Below are positions 25,081-34,108 of a stretch of DNA of 52,946 nt, piece by piece. This DNA comes from an uncultured Bacilli bacterium. GTDB lineage: Bacteria > Bacillota_I > Bacilli_A > RF39 > UBA660. Made by a program: the position numbers and the translations under genes. Position 1 is the first letter of the stretch. Each line of letters starts with the position of its first letter. The stretch covers positions 1-52,946 of the forward strand of contig CALVQV010000003.1 in NCBI GenBank assembly GCA_944358325.1. The letters run 5' to 3'. The notes below the pieces were generated by a model that searched no databases, was not told the origin of the DNA, and saw only the letters and a list, made by a program, of their open reading frames with translations.

Positions 25081-26454
25081 TTATTGGGCATAATATTTAT
25101 TTTCATTTATTTTTATTTTTTCAATATTTTGTTTAGTAGTATATATTTTTATATCAGAAATATTATCTGTAAAATCTATAATTTCATAATCATTGATTTT
25201 ATCAATAATAATTTTAAAAGTCTCTAATTCATTACGGCAATAACTAGTTAACAAAGTATCATAATCATTAAATGAACTAATAGAAAGTGAACAATTATTT
25301 CTAATTGTATATTCTAACATTATATCTTCATTATCAGATTCAATATATAAAATATCTAAATTATAAGCTCTAAAAAACAAATCATCTTTCATAGGTAAAT
25401 GTTCTATTTTTGTAGAATATAGATCACTATCATAATCTTTTACAATCTCAAATTTCAAACTTCCAAGTAAAGATAACCCAATCCCACTTCCTAGAATAAC
25501 TAAAGCTATAATAAACGACCATATCATTCTTTTTTTATTACTTTGACGGTTGAAAATAAAATTAAATAAAAATAAGATAACAATAATATTTAAAGTGGCA
25601 AGCGCTAATAAAGAGATTACAATTCCTAAGAAGAAAATACCTGTCTTTACTATAGAAAAAGTAAAAATAACTCCTACAAACAACATTACTAAAATAAAAC
25701 ATAAGAATAAATTAAAGAACAAAGCAAATATTTTAATTATACCTATAATAAATTTAAATAAATCATTAATAAATCTATATTCACTATTTTTAGGATCTCT
25801 AATTATTATTTTATTTTCATTTTTCTTAAATAATATTTTATTATTATCTTCCTTTTGAGTAGGTCCGCAATCTTCTTCAGATATATTATTTTTAATTTTC
25901 AAATAATAATCTAAATAACGTGTTTTAAATATATGTGTTAAAACAATAAGGGAAAAAATTACAGCAAAAAATAAATATATACTATTTAAAATAGAAATTA
26001 AGATACGAAATATAGTATATGGTAAAATTGCCTCAAGCGTATTTGCAAGAATAATTTGATAAAAACCAAATCCTAATGTTAAAAGTATTATTAAAATAAA
26101 TCCTATTACACATTGTTCAAATAAACATTTTATCTTACTTTTAAAACTCATATTAGAAAATAAATTAATTGTATCTGTTATAAAATTTAAAAAATCATCT
26201 ACATATTTGTTTATATTGTTTTTAACTTTTTCTTCACCTTTAATCTCAGTAATATCCTTATTTAATAAGTCATCTATATTTAAATTAAACTTATTACACA
26301 TTTGGATTATCTTATCCATTTCGGGATATGATGTTCCTGACTCCCATTTAGAAATAGCTTGTCTTGAAACACCTAATTCCTCTGCTAATTGTTCTTGTGA
26401 AAGATTATTATCTTTTCTAATCTTTTTTAAATTATCTGAAAAATTATTATTCAT
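25081..26454 (-). CDS. Membrane-bound XRE transcriptional regulator
   Basis: A 457-residue one-component regulator: helix-turn-helix at residues ~8-60 (LKKIRKDNNLSQEQLAEELGVSRQAISKWESGTSYP), then several hydrophobic segments (roughly 113-135, 148-170, 232-258, 264-290, 300-320) and a C-terminal ~130-residue soluble domain (SLKFEIVKDYD onward), probably exported. This topology suggests an outside sensor linked directly to DNA binding. The ligand cannot be read. AAGGAGATAAG precedes the ATG. Stands alone with its own terminator. Confidence 0.82.
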   Translation of the reverse strand: MNNNFSDNLKKIRKDNNLSQEQLAEELGVSRQAISKWESGTSYPEMDKIIQMCNKFNLNIDDLLNKDITEIKGEEKVKNNINKYVDDFLNFITDTINLFSNMSFKSKIKCLFEQCVIGFILIILLTLGFGFYQIILANTLEAILPYTIFRILISILNSIYLFFAVIFSLIVLTHIFKTRYLDYYLKIKNNISEEDCGPTQKEDNNKILFKKNENKIIIRDPKNSEYRFINDLFKFIIGIIKIFALFFNLFLCFILVMLFVGVIFTFSIVKTGIFFLGIVISLLALATLNIIVILFLFNFIFNRQSNKKRMIWSFIIALVILGSGIGLSLLGSLKFEIVKDYDSDLYSTKIEHLPMKDDLFFRAYNLDILYIESDNEDIMLEYTIRNNCSLSISSFNDYDTLLTSYCRNELETFKIIIDKINDYEIIDFTDNISDIKIYTTKQNIEKIKINENKYYAQ

Positions 26455-26590
26455 ATTCTTATCTCCTTTACAAGACCATTTTATAAAATTCTACCGGTTG
26501 CGCACTACCACTTTTTGGTTGTTTTTTGTATAAATTAAGTTGCATTTATCTTTATTATACACAATATATATCTATTTTGCTTAAAAAATT

Positions 26591-26618
26591 AAAAAAAGAA
26601 ATTTTTCAATTTCTTTTT
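26591..26618 (-). terminator. Terminator overlapping the stop of the anchored protein
   Basis: AAAAAGAAAT/ATTTCTTTTT ten-base stem on a six-base loop, with an A-run making a T-run on the minus strand. Confidence 0.65.
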
Positions 26619-27318
26619 AAGACAACTTATTTAGTAAAACATCATATTGTTCGGCTAAAGCATTAGTATCAAAGTTGATGTTTTCTCCTTCAACATTCCA
26701 ACTACCTTTATTAGCAATTAAAAAATCAATAATTTCTTCAGTATTATTTAATAATTCTATAATTTCATTTATTGATGTAACCATTTCATCATCTTCGGCA
26801 ATAGTATTATCCATATCACCAACATATTCATTTTTGTATAAATCAATATAATAACTATCTAAATTTTTATCTTCTATATATGACATTACTTTATCATAAG
26901 TTAAAAATTCTTGATATTTAGTTTTACATTCCTCTAATTTGGTTTTAGTTTCAGTTAAATAAACTTTTGTATTAATAAAATCTGGTCCATCTTCTACATA
27001 ATTAGTAGCTGTTAGACTAGTAGTAATACGTTCATCATTTAATAGATTAACTATTTCAATACTATTATCAAAACTATCTTTTAAATAAGTTTTAAATGAT
27101 TTTTCAACTTTAGCATAATCACCTTTGGTAACAGTACGATCAAGTCTTTCATAAATAAGATCCAAATCTATGTTATCAGCATTTACAAGTTCATTTAAAC
27201 TATTTAATTCTTCTTTTAATTTATCTTCTTGACCTAAATCTGATACAACCATATAACCAACAATACCAGCAAAAACTAAAACAACAATACCGACACCTAA
27301 CAATATTTTCTTTTTCAT
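26617..27318 (-). CDS. Exported membrane-anchored protein of unknown function
   Basis: About 233 residues: N-terminal hydrophobic helix (ILLGVGIVVLVFAGIVGYMVV) anchoring a helical, acidic extracellular domain with repeated 'N/D-D/N' patterns and no recognised family (EDKLKEELNSLNELV then a series of alpha helices). It probably sits on the outside of the membrane. A second ATG is chosen over the first as GAGGG is then spaced five bases before it. Lone gene, preceded by a small-RNA unit and ended by its own terminator. Confidence 0.7.
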   Translation of the reverse strand: MKKKILLGVGIVVLVFAGIVGYMVVSDLGQEDKLKEELNSLNELVNADNIDLDLIYERLDRTVTKGDYAKVEKSFKTYLKDSFDNSIEIVNLLNDERITTSLTATNYVEDGPDFINTKVYLTETKTKLEECKTKYQEFLTYDKVMSYIEDKNLDSYYIDLYKNEYVGDMDNTIAEDDEMVTSINEIIELLNNTEEIIDFLIANKGSWNVEGENINFDTNALAEQYDVLLNKLS

Positions 27319-27379
27319 CATATCCCTCTTTTCTTAATTTAATTATACACTATTTATTATAATTTATCTATCTTTTTAT

Positions 27380-27475
27380 ACAAAAAGACTAGACTAAAAA
27401 GTCTAGCCCAGGGGGTTTTAAATCAATTCACATTAAAACGTGAAAGATTTAAAGCGCGATTCTTATTATCACGCT
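27380..27475 (-). ncRNA. Small RNA candidate with a C-rich segment before its terminator
   Basis: Complete small transcription unit inside the 189-base gap after recG. Promoter TTGACA (27504-27509) and TGATATAAT (-10 at 27482-27487) have a 16-base spacer. The predicted ~96-base RNA folds into a 5' hairpin AGCG...CGCT, a long stem TTTAAATC/GATTTAAA topped by TTCAC/GTGAA (27417-27453), then single-stranded ACCCCCUGGG (27407-27416) and a terminator hairpin CTAGACT/AGTCTAG (27389-27406) with TCTTTTT. An unpaired C-rich segment is typical of Bacillota sRNAs that bind Shine-Dalgarno regions. No homology is known to me. Confidence 0.7.
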
Positions 27476-27481
27476 ACTATA

Positions 27482-27509
27482 ATTATATCAGTGTCTAGAA
27501 TTTTGTCAA
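27482..27509 (-). promoter_or_regulatory. Strong promoter of the 27.4-kb small RNA
   Basis: TTGACA, 16-base spacer, TGATATAAT with extended -10. The -35 box begins two bases below the recG stop, so recG cannot be the target. Confidence 0.8.
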
Positions 27510-27510
27510 A

Positions 27511-29484
27511 TTAGTCTAGTTGTCTATTTTCAAAGACAATTTTTTCTAATTTACTTCCTTTATATTCACTACTATTTAAATATTCTAAACTATCTTCTTT
27601 AGCATGCATTAAGATATTAAAGTCTCTTTTAATATCAGCCATTTTAAAGACCATGTCACCGCTTTGTCTTAAACCAAATAAGTCGCCACTACCTCTTAAT
27701 TTAAAATCTTCTTCACTAATTTTAAAACCATCATTAGTAGTTTCCAAAACATGTAATCGTTCAGTTTCTTTATCACTTATTAAATAACAATAACTATCTA
27801 AAGCATTTCTTCCTACACGGCCGCGTAATTGATGAATTGTTGATAAACCAAAACGTTCACTATTAAATATAACTATCATGGTCGCATTATAAACATCTAC
27901 ACCTACTTCAATAACGGTTGTACTTACAAGGATTTGAACTTCATTATTTTTAAACTTTTGCATAATATCTTCTTTTTCTTGATTTTTCATCTTACCATGT
28001 AATAAACCTAAATTATAATATTTACCAAAAGCTTTTTGCATATTATCATACATTTCATTAATACTTGTATAATCACTATCTTCTTGTTCTAAAATCATTG
28101 GTACAACAACATATATTTGATGTCCTTTTTTTAATTCTCCTAACATGGCTTCTAAAACTTCTTTAATATCTTTATTTTGTTTTACATGCGTTATCACTGG
28201 TTTTCTACCACTAGGCATCGTATGAATATTTGATACATCCATATCGCCATATAAAGTTAAGGCATATGTTCTAGGAATTGGTGTCGCACTCATATATAAA
28301 ATATCTGGTGTTGTTCCTTTATTTTTTAAAATACTTCTTTGATTAACTCCAAAACGGTGTTGTTCATCAGTAATAACCAAACCTAAATTAGCAAATTTAA
28401 TATTTGAACTTAATAAAGCATGTGTTCCAATAATAATATCAATATTACCGTTTTCTAACTCTTTAATAATTTGTTTTTTCTCTTTAGCAGTTGTCTTACC
28501 TGTTAAAATACTTACTTTAATATTCGTATCTTTAAATAAATTAACTAAATTTTGATAGTGTTGACGAGCTAGAATTTCTGTTGGTGCCATCAAGGTACTT
28601 TGATAGCCACCTAAATAGTTAATATACATGGCAATAAAAGAAACAATTGTTTTACCACTACCAACATCTCCTTGAACTAATCTATTCATACGTGTTGGCT
28701 TAGTTAAATCATTATATATATCTTTAATACAAGCCATTTGATCAGGTGTTAAAACAAAAGGTAATTTATCTACAAATGTTTCTATTTTTTCATAATCAAC
28801 GACTCTTTTTAAACCAGGCATTTTATCTTTTTCTTGCTTTAAATAATTAATTTTTAAAGTAAATAAAAATAACTCTTCATATTTAATATAGTTAATAGCT
28901 TGTTTTAAAATTTGCTCATTACTAGGATTATGAATATTTTTAAGTACTACTTGATAATCTGGAAAATGATATTTATCTATTACCCATTCTGGTAATAGTT
29001 GGTTTTCATGGTATAAAGTTAATGCATCATTTATAAATGTTTTTAATTGTTTATTACTTATACCATTTATATTATGATATATAGGTTCAATAATTGGATA
29101 ATCAGAAAGCATACCAAAGTAAATATCCGTTGCTGTTACACTTTCTTTTTTTTGATCATATTTACCTATAATATAAACATTAGTCCCTGCTAATAATTTA
29201 CTTTTTAAATAACCACGATTAAAAATGGAAACATTTAGTATTTTATAACCAATATTTAATTTAAAAGTCATGCGGTCTTTATATTTCTTGAAATAAAAAA
29301 CATTTGCATTACTTTCTAGTACCCCATCAATCGTAATAACCTCTCCATCAATTAATTCTTTACTACGACTAATAATATTATATTTAAATGGATAAAAATT
29401 TACTAAATCGCTAATATTATTTATATTATGATTATTTAATATTTTTAAAGTTTTAGGACCTAAACCTTTTATATTTTCTAGCAT
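27511..29484 (-). CDS. recG: ATP-dependent DNA helicase RecG
   Basis: A 657-residue branch-migrating helicase that remodels stalled forks and recombination intermediates. It has the N-terminal wedge/OB domain, then helicase motifs: Walker A QGDVGSGKT (near 267), DEQHRFG (DExH), SATPIPRT, and the C-terminal STTVIEVGVDVYNAT and QLRGRVGR with the RecG-typical RGSGDLFGLRQSG. Full length for the family. Its ATG has AGGATG upstream. Core chromosomal gene. Confidence 0.97.
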   Translation of the reverse strand: MLENIKGLGPKTLKILNNHNINNISDLVNFYPFKYNIISRSKELIDGEVITIDGVLESNANVFYFKKYKDRMTFKLNIGYKILNVSIFNRGYLKSKLLAGTNVYIIGKYDQKKESVTATDIYFGMLSDYPIIEPIYHNINGISNKQLKTFINDALTLYHENQLLPEWVIDKYHFPDYQVVLKNIHNPSNEQILKQAINYIKYEELFLFTLKINYLKQEKDKMPGLKRVVDYEKIETFVDKLPFVLTPDQMACIKDIYNDLTKPTRMNRLVQGDVGSGKTIVSFIAMYINYLGGYQSTLMAPTEILARQHYQNLVNLFKDTNIKVSILTGKTTAKEKKQIIKELENGNIDIIIGTHALLSSNIKFANLGLVITDEQHRFGVNQRSILKNKGTTPDILYMSATPIPRTYALTLYGDMDVSNIHTMPSGRKPVITHVKQNKDIKEVLEAMLGELKKGHQIYVVVPMILEQEDSDYTSINEMYDNMQKAFGKYYNLGLLHGKMKNQEKEDIMQKFKNNEVQILVSTTVIEVGVDVYNATMIVIFNSERFGLSTIHQLRGRVGRNALDSYCYLISDKETERLHVLETTNDGFKISEEDFKLRGSGDLFGLRQSGDMVFKMADIKRDFNILMHAKEDSLEYLNSSEYKGSKLEKIVFENRQLD

Positions 29485-29562
29485 GTAACATCACATCCTA
29501 CTTAATTATACCAAACACACGTTTGCTTTTCAACTTTATTTAAAAAATATGCAACAAAATAC

Positions 29563-29591
29563 TTGACAAATCGACATTTTACGATTAATAT
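29563..29591 (+). promoter_or_regulatory. Strong promoter of the 29.6-kb small RNA
   Basis: TTGACA (29563-29568), 17-base spacer, TAATAT (29586-29591), plus strand, pointing away from recG and toward dnaE antisense. Consensus strength is unusual for this window. Confidence 0.85.
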
Positions 29592-29596
29592 AACAA

Positions 29597-29697
29597 GTAC
29601 CAATTCGAATTAGGCGAATTGGTGCTAGTATCACACTAGCCAACCCCTTTTTATTCTTTTATAGGAGCGGTTCTCAGGGGGAACCGTTCTTTTTTTG
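29597..29697 (+). ncRNA. Small RNA candidate with three hairpins and a G-rich terminator loop
   Basis: About 100-base unit between divergent-looking recG and dnaE ends, both transcribed leftward. After the consensus promoter come CCAATTCG/CGAATTGG (29600-29622), GCTAGT/ACTAGC (29624-29640), a single-stranded CAACCCCTTTTTATTCTTTT, and the terminator AGCGGTTC/GAACCGTT with loop TCAGGGG (29666-29688) and seven T. The terminator loop is complementary to the CCCCCTG of the 27.4-kb RNA. Not matched to any known family. Confidence 0.75.
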
Positions 29698-29712
29698 TAT
29701 ATAAAAATGAGT

Positions 29713-32628
29713 CTAGGACTCATTTAATATTTTTAAATTTTGAACAATCAATTGATATTTATCAAAACGTTTTTCTACTTTGGCATTAACTAAAATAATA
29801 TCACCAATGCCTAAATTAGGATACATCTCGTATGTCTTCGGAAATAAAACTATTTCTACTTTATTAGCTTCATCACTTCCCGTAATAAAAGCCATAGTAT
29901 CATTGTTTTTAGTATTAATCTTCTTTAGTTTATCAATATGACATATTAGATTAATATTTTTATTAAAATAATCTTTAATGTTGTCAATTGTAATTGTTCC
30001 AGGATTTTTCAATCTATATTCAGTTACAGGATGGTTAGATAAATAAAAACCAAACGTATCTAATTCTAGTTGCATTAATTCTCTACTTGTAAATTCACTT
30101 AACTCTTCGATAAGTGGTTTTTCAACTAAAGATGGATCTAAATCATGAATTAATTCGCCATAATTAATGATAACATCTAAGTTATGATGCAACGTTCTTC
30201 TATTTAAATTAAAACTATTAAATACACCGGCATCAATTAAAGATTCTAATGTTTTACGATTAATACTCTTACCATAACATCTACTTATGAAGTCATATAT
30301 ATCTTGAAATTTACCTTTTGCGCGTTTTTCTAAAATTGTTTTAACACTACTAGTGCCAACATTATGAATACCAGTTAAAGGATAAATAATTCCTTCTTTT
30401 AATACTTGATATGAATCGGTACTAAGATTAATATCTGGTTTAATAATTTTAATATTATTTAATTTACATTCATAAATATAATCTTTAGTTTTTATTTCAC
30501 TACCTATTACCATAGATAATAAGGCTTTCATAAAATAAGCTGGATAATATGCTTTTAAATAAGCCATTTTATAAGCAATAACTGAATATGCAATAGAATG
30601 GGCTCTATTAAATCCATAAGATGCAAATTCTAATATTAAATTATATACTTTCGTTGCTAACTCTTCACTATAACCTTTTTTAATACTGCGATTAATAAAC
30701 TTAACTTGTTCTTCTTTTAAAACACTTTCTTTTTTCTTACTAATAGCTTTTCTTAAAACATCGGCTTCACCTAAAGAATAATCAGCCATCACATTAGCTA
30801 CTTGCATAATTTGTTCTTGATATATCATAATACCATAAGTACTTTCTAAAATAGGTTTTAAAGATATATCTAAATAATCAACAGTTTCTAAGCCTCTTTT
30901 ACGTTTAATAAAAGTATCAATATTTTTCATAGGTCCTGGCCTAAACAAAGCAATAGCCGCACTTATTTCTTCAAAAGAATTAGGCTTAAACTTTCTTAAA
31001 AAATTCATCATACCTGTTGATTCAAATTGAAAAATGCCAATGGTATTAACAGTCGTAAATACATTAATAGCTTTAGGATCATTCATAGGAATAGTATCAA
31101 AAGTAAGATTAATACCATTTAAATTTAAATCATTTATAACATCACTTATTAAAGTTAAATTTCTTAAAGCTAGAAAATCCATTTTAAGTAAACCCAAACT
31201 TTCCAAGTATTCCATAGAATAACCGGTAAGATAGAAATTTTCATGATTATAAACGAGTGGTATAACATCATCTAAATCATACTTACACATAACAATACCA
31301 GCTGCATGAATACTAGTATGGCGTTTTAAACCTTCTAAATTAAGAGCAATCTTATATAATTTTAATAACTCACTATCTCCTTTTATATAATTTTGTAAGT
31401 TAATATTATTTTTATAATTAGCATTTAAAGATAGTTTAGGATCTAACATATTACATATTTTATCAACTACTTTTAAATTAATATCTAAAGTACGAGCAAC
31501 ATCACGAATAACTTGTTTAGCAGCTAGTGTTCCAAAAGTAATAATACCAGCAACTTTCTTTAAGCCATATTTTTTTACACAATAATCTATTACTTCTTCT
31601 CTTCTATTATATTCAAAATCAATATCGATATCAGGCATCGATATACGTTCAGGATTTAAAAAACGTTCAAATAAAAGATTATATTTTAAAGGATCGACTG
31701 TTGTAATATCTAAACAATAAGAAACTAAAGATCCTGCTGCACTACCACGGCCTGGACCTACTAAAATGCCATGTTCTTTAGCATATTTAACATAATCAGA
31801 AACAACTAAAAAATAATTACAGTAACCCATCTTTTCAATAATACTTAATTCATATTTCAAACGATCAATATAAACTTTTGAAACCATACTACCAAAATGT
31901 TTTTTAAGGCCTTCTTTACATAAATATCTTAAATATTTAGTACTATCCATATTATCAGGACATTCATAAATAGGAAGTAAAATAGGATTTTTAGGTAAAC
32001 TTAAATTACATAAATTTTTAAATTTATCTAAATTATCTAAATCATAATCATGTTTACTTATAAAGTGTTCTAAAGGATCATTAATAACTTCTTCTATTTT
32101 AATACCTTTTCTAATAGCTTCAAGATATGGGAAATAAACTTTATCTTCTTCTTTTAAATAATTAATAGAACGATTATAAATTAAATTACCACTTAAATTA
32201 TTTCTTTCTTCTAAAGTACTGTAACCTTTAAAAATATATTCATATATTTTATTATATGTATCATAATTACTCATACTTTCATAAGGTACTATCGCAACTA
32301 AATTAGAACTATATTTAGTTAATTCAGAAATAGTAACTTCTTCTTTAGACTGAATAGTTGTAAGTTTTAATAAGTTTTGATAGCCCTCATAATTCATTGC
32401 ATATAAAGATAGAGGCATTTTATCTATAATAACTTCTAAACCAACAATAGCCTTAATATTATTTTTAGAACAACTATTAATAAATTCCATAACACCTGAC
32501 ATGTTATTATCACAAATGGCTAGTGTATCTATATTATTTTCTTTAGCAAAATCAATTAAATCAGGAATACGAATCATACTATTAAGTAAACTATATTCGG
32601 TTTTAATATTAATAGGAAAATAATTCAT
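29713..32628 (-). CDS. dnaE: DNA polymerase III alpha subunit (DnaE)
   Basis: A 971-residue C-family polymerase. N-terminal PHP domain (IKTEYSLLNSMIRIPDLIDF), the catalytic-palm GPGRGSAAGSLVSYCL and PDIDIDFE with Asp residues, the beta-binding/HhH and tail region. Shorter than the ~1100 residues of E. coli DnaE, matching the low-G+C Bacillota form. It is the main or the second replicative polymerase (with PolC elsewhere). GGAGG is spaced eight bases before the ATG, and TATAAT lies in the intergenic region with queuosine-related genes. Confidence 0.96.
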   Translation of the reverse strand: MNYFPINIKTEYSLLNSMIRIPDLIDFAKENNIDTLAICDNNMSGVMEFINSCSKNNIKAIVGLEVIIDKMPLSLYAMNYEGYQNLLKLTTIQSKEEVTISELTKYSSNLVAIVPYESMSNYDTYNKIYEYIFKGYSTLEERNNLSGNLIYNRSINYLKEEDKVYFPYLEAIRKGIKIEEVINDPLEHFISKHDYDLDNLDKFKNLCNLSLPKNPILLPIYECPDNMDSTKYLRYLCKEGLKKHFGSMVSKVYIDRLKYELSIIEKMGYCNYFLVVSDYVKYAKEHGILVGPGRGSAAGSLVSYCLDITTVDPLKYNLLFERFLNPERISMPDIDIDFEYNRREEVIDYCVKKYGLKKVAGIITFGTLAAKQVIRDVARTLDINLKVVDKICNMLDPKLSLNANYKNNINLQNYIKGDSELLKLYKIALNLEGLKRHTSIHAAGIVMCKYDLDDVIPLVYNHENFYLTGYSMEYLESLGLLKMDFLALRNLTLISDVINDLNLNGINLTFDTIPMNDPKAINVFTTVNTIGIFQFESTGMMNFLRKFKPNSFEEISAAIALFRPGPMKNIDTFIKRKRGLETVDYLDISLKPILESTYGIMIYQEQIMQVANVMADYSLGEADVLRKAISKKKESVLKEEQVKFINRSIKKGYSEELATKVYNLILEFASYGFNRAHSIAYSVIAYKMAYLKAYYPAYFMKALLSMVIGSEIKTKDYIYECKLNNIKIIKPDINLSTDSYQVLKEGIIYPLTGIHNVGTSSVKTILEKRAKGKFQDIYDFISRCYGKSINRKTLESLIDAGVFNSFNLNRRTLHHNLDVIINYGELIHDLDPSLVEKPLIEELSEFTSRELMQLELDTFGFYLSNHPVTEYRLKNPGTITIDNIKDYFNKNINLICHIDKLKKINTKNNDTMAFITGSDEANKVEIVLFPKTYEMYPNLGIGDIILVNAKVEKRFDKYQLIVQNLKILNES

Positions 32629-32673
32629 ATAAAATACCTCCTCTAATTAAATTATAACATGAATTTTCTAATT

Positions 32674-32701
32674 TTAACTTTTTTTTAATATGTGATATAA
32701 T
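32674..32701 (+). promoter_or_regulatory. Promoter of the 32.7-kb gene and queH
   Basis: TTAACT, 16-base spacer, TGTGATATAAT (extended -10) on the plus strand. The dnaE promoter, on the other strand, also has a TGTTATAAT box about 40 bases away. Confidence 0.7.
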
Positions 32702-32725
32702 ACCTCTGGTTTAAGGAGGCCTATT

Positions 32726-33496
32726 ATGCTTAGTTACGAAGAGATGATGTTATTACAAACTGCTCAACGAGGTTATTTAGAACAATTAGAAGACATGCTT
32801 TGTAAAAAAGAAAATATTGATTATAACTATTACATGAAAATTGGTATTTATAATGCTTTAGAACGTAAACATTATATAAATATTTATGATGATCCTTTTT
32901 ACATAAATTTTTGTGAATGCGTTATTAATGACTTAGTATCTCTAGCAAAGAATGAAAAAATTGATTCTAATATTCACTATCTTAGTAGTGGTAAATTTAC
33001 TGATAGTTTTAAAATCGGTAATAAAATAATTACTTTTGGTAACGCTAAAGATGATAAAAATATTATCAATTATAGTATGCCATTAGTACCTAATTTTATC
33101 AAAAATTTTAAAGATATAAACTTTAGAGTATCTGTTGCTAATTTAGTTGATACTAAAAATATTACTGCAAATGATACTTATCAAGTATGGAAACAATTAT
33201 ATGAAGAAGGTTATTATTGGGCTGATCCACGTAATAATAATATAGGACGTCTAGTATTAGAAAATACCCATGGTTATCAAAATATTAGTGATTTAGGAAA
33301 AGAATTTCTAGGTATTCCAAATACCCCTAATTTAAAAAATACTAAAATTAATGATTTAGTCATATTTGATCACGATTATATTTATAATAAGAATAATATT
33401 CCAACATATATAAAAGAACAATTTAAAGAAGCAAATAATTTTGAAAAAAGGTACATGGAGGAAAAAAATGAAAAAATATCAAGCATTATTAGATAA
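32726..33496 (+). CDS. Unknown protein beside queH, weakly kinase-fold-like
   Basis: A 256-residue soluble protein. YLSSGKFTDSFKIGNKIITFG resembles the glycine-rich loop and beta strands of a protein kinase N-lobe, and the later DPRNNNIGRLVLEN plus LVIFDHDYI resemble the catalytic loop (DxxxxN) and a Mg-binding aspartate, with spacing of a small aminoglycoside-phosphotransferase-like kinase. The similarity is by eye and weak. RBS AAGGAGG, start secure. It ends 29 bases inside queH; the shared promoter puts them in one operon, but a role in queuosine synthesis is only a guess. Confidence 0.6.
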   Translation: MLSYEEMMLLQTAQRGYLEQLEDMLCKKENIDYNYYMKIGIYNALERKHYINIYDDPFYINFCECVINDLVSLAKNEKIDSNIHYLSSGKFTDSFKIGNKIITFGNAKDDKNIINYSMPLVPNFIKNFKDINFRVSVANLVDTKNITANDTYQVWKQLYEEGYYWADPRNNNIGRLVLENTHGYQNISDLGKEFLGIPNTPNLKNTKINDLVIFDHDYIYNKNNIPTYIKEQFKEANNFEKRYMEEKNEKISSIIR

Positions 33497-34097
33497 TATT
33501 CTTACTAATATTGAACAAGAAAATATAACACCTACACTACTTTTACATAGTTGTTGTGCACCATGTAGTAGCTATACTTTAGAATATTTATCTAAATATT
33601 TTAAAATTACTATTCTTTATTACAATCCTAATATATATCCCGAAGAAGAATTTATTAAACGTCAAAATGAACAAAAAGAATTTATTAAGAAATTAAAAAC
33701 GAAAAATCCTGTTAATCTTATTGAAACTAATTATGAACCAAAAATTTTCTATGATATGGCACGTGGTTTAGAAAACTTAAAAGAAGGAGATATTCGTTGT
33801 TATAAGTGTTACCTACTACGTATGGAAAAAGCGGCTTTAGTAGCTAAACAAAAAGGTTTTGATTACTTTACGACAACTTTATCAATTAGTCCTTATAAAA
33901 ATGCCACCTGGATTAATGAAATTGGTGAAGAGTTAGAACAAAAATATCAAGTTAAATACTTATATACTGATTTAAAAAAGAAAAATGGTTATAAAAGAAG
34001 TATTGAATTGTCTCATGAATATAATTTATATCGTCAAGATTATTGTGGATGTATTTATTCTAAAGTAGAACATGATAAAAGAGTTAGTGAAAACTAA
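33468..34097 (+). CDS. queH: Epoxyqueuosine reductase QueH
   Basis: About 209 residues. Non-homologous partner of QueG that reduces epoxyqueuosine to queuosine in tRNA (wobble base 34), using a 4Fe-4S cluster. Cys residues are visible in LLHSCCAPCSSYT, CYKCY and YCGC. Typical length and ending. The ATG at 33468 with GGAGG seven bases upstream is chosen over the upstream TTG in the same frame. The overlap of 29 bases with the previous gene implies coupled translation. Terminator overlaps the stop. Confidence 0.92.
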   Translation: MKKYQALLDNILTNIEQENITPTLLLHSCCAPCSSYTLEYLSKYFKITILYYNPNIYPEEEFIKRQNEQKEFIKKLKTKNPVNLIETNYEPKIFYDMARGLENLKEGDIRCYKCYLLRMEKAALVAKQKGFDYFTTTLSISPYKNATWINEIGEELEQKYQVKYLYTDLKKKNGYKRSIELSHEYNLYRQDYCGCIYSKVEHDKRVSEN

Positions 34098-34108
34098 CCC
34101 TTTTTATT
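34083..34108 (+). terminator. Terminator of the queH operon
   Basis: GTTAGT/ACTAAC stem with GAAA loop, then CCTTTTTATTTT on the plus strand; the stem contains the queH stop. Confidence 0.8.

Noticed and set aside
29597-29697. Small RNA as SRP, 6S or tmRNA
   Set aside because: No conserved SRP tetraloop region, no large 6S bubble with closing arms and no tmRNA acceptor end could be recognised.
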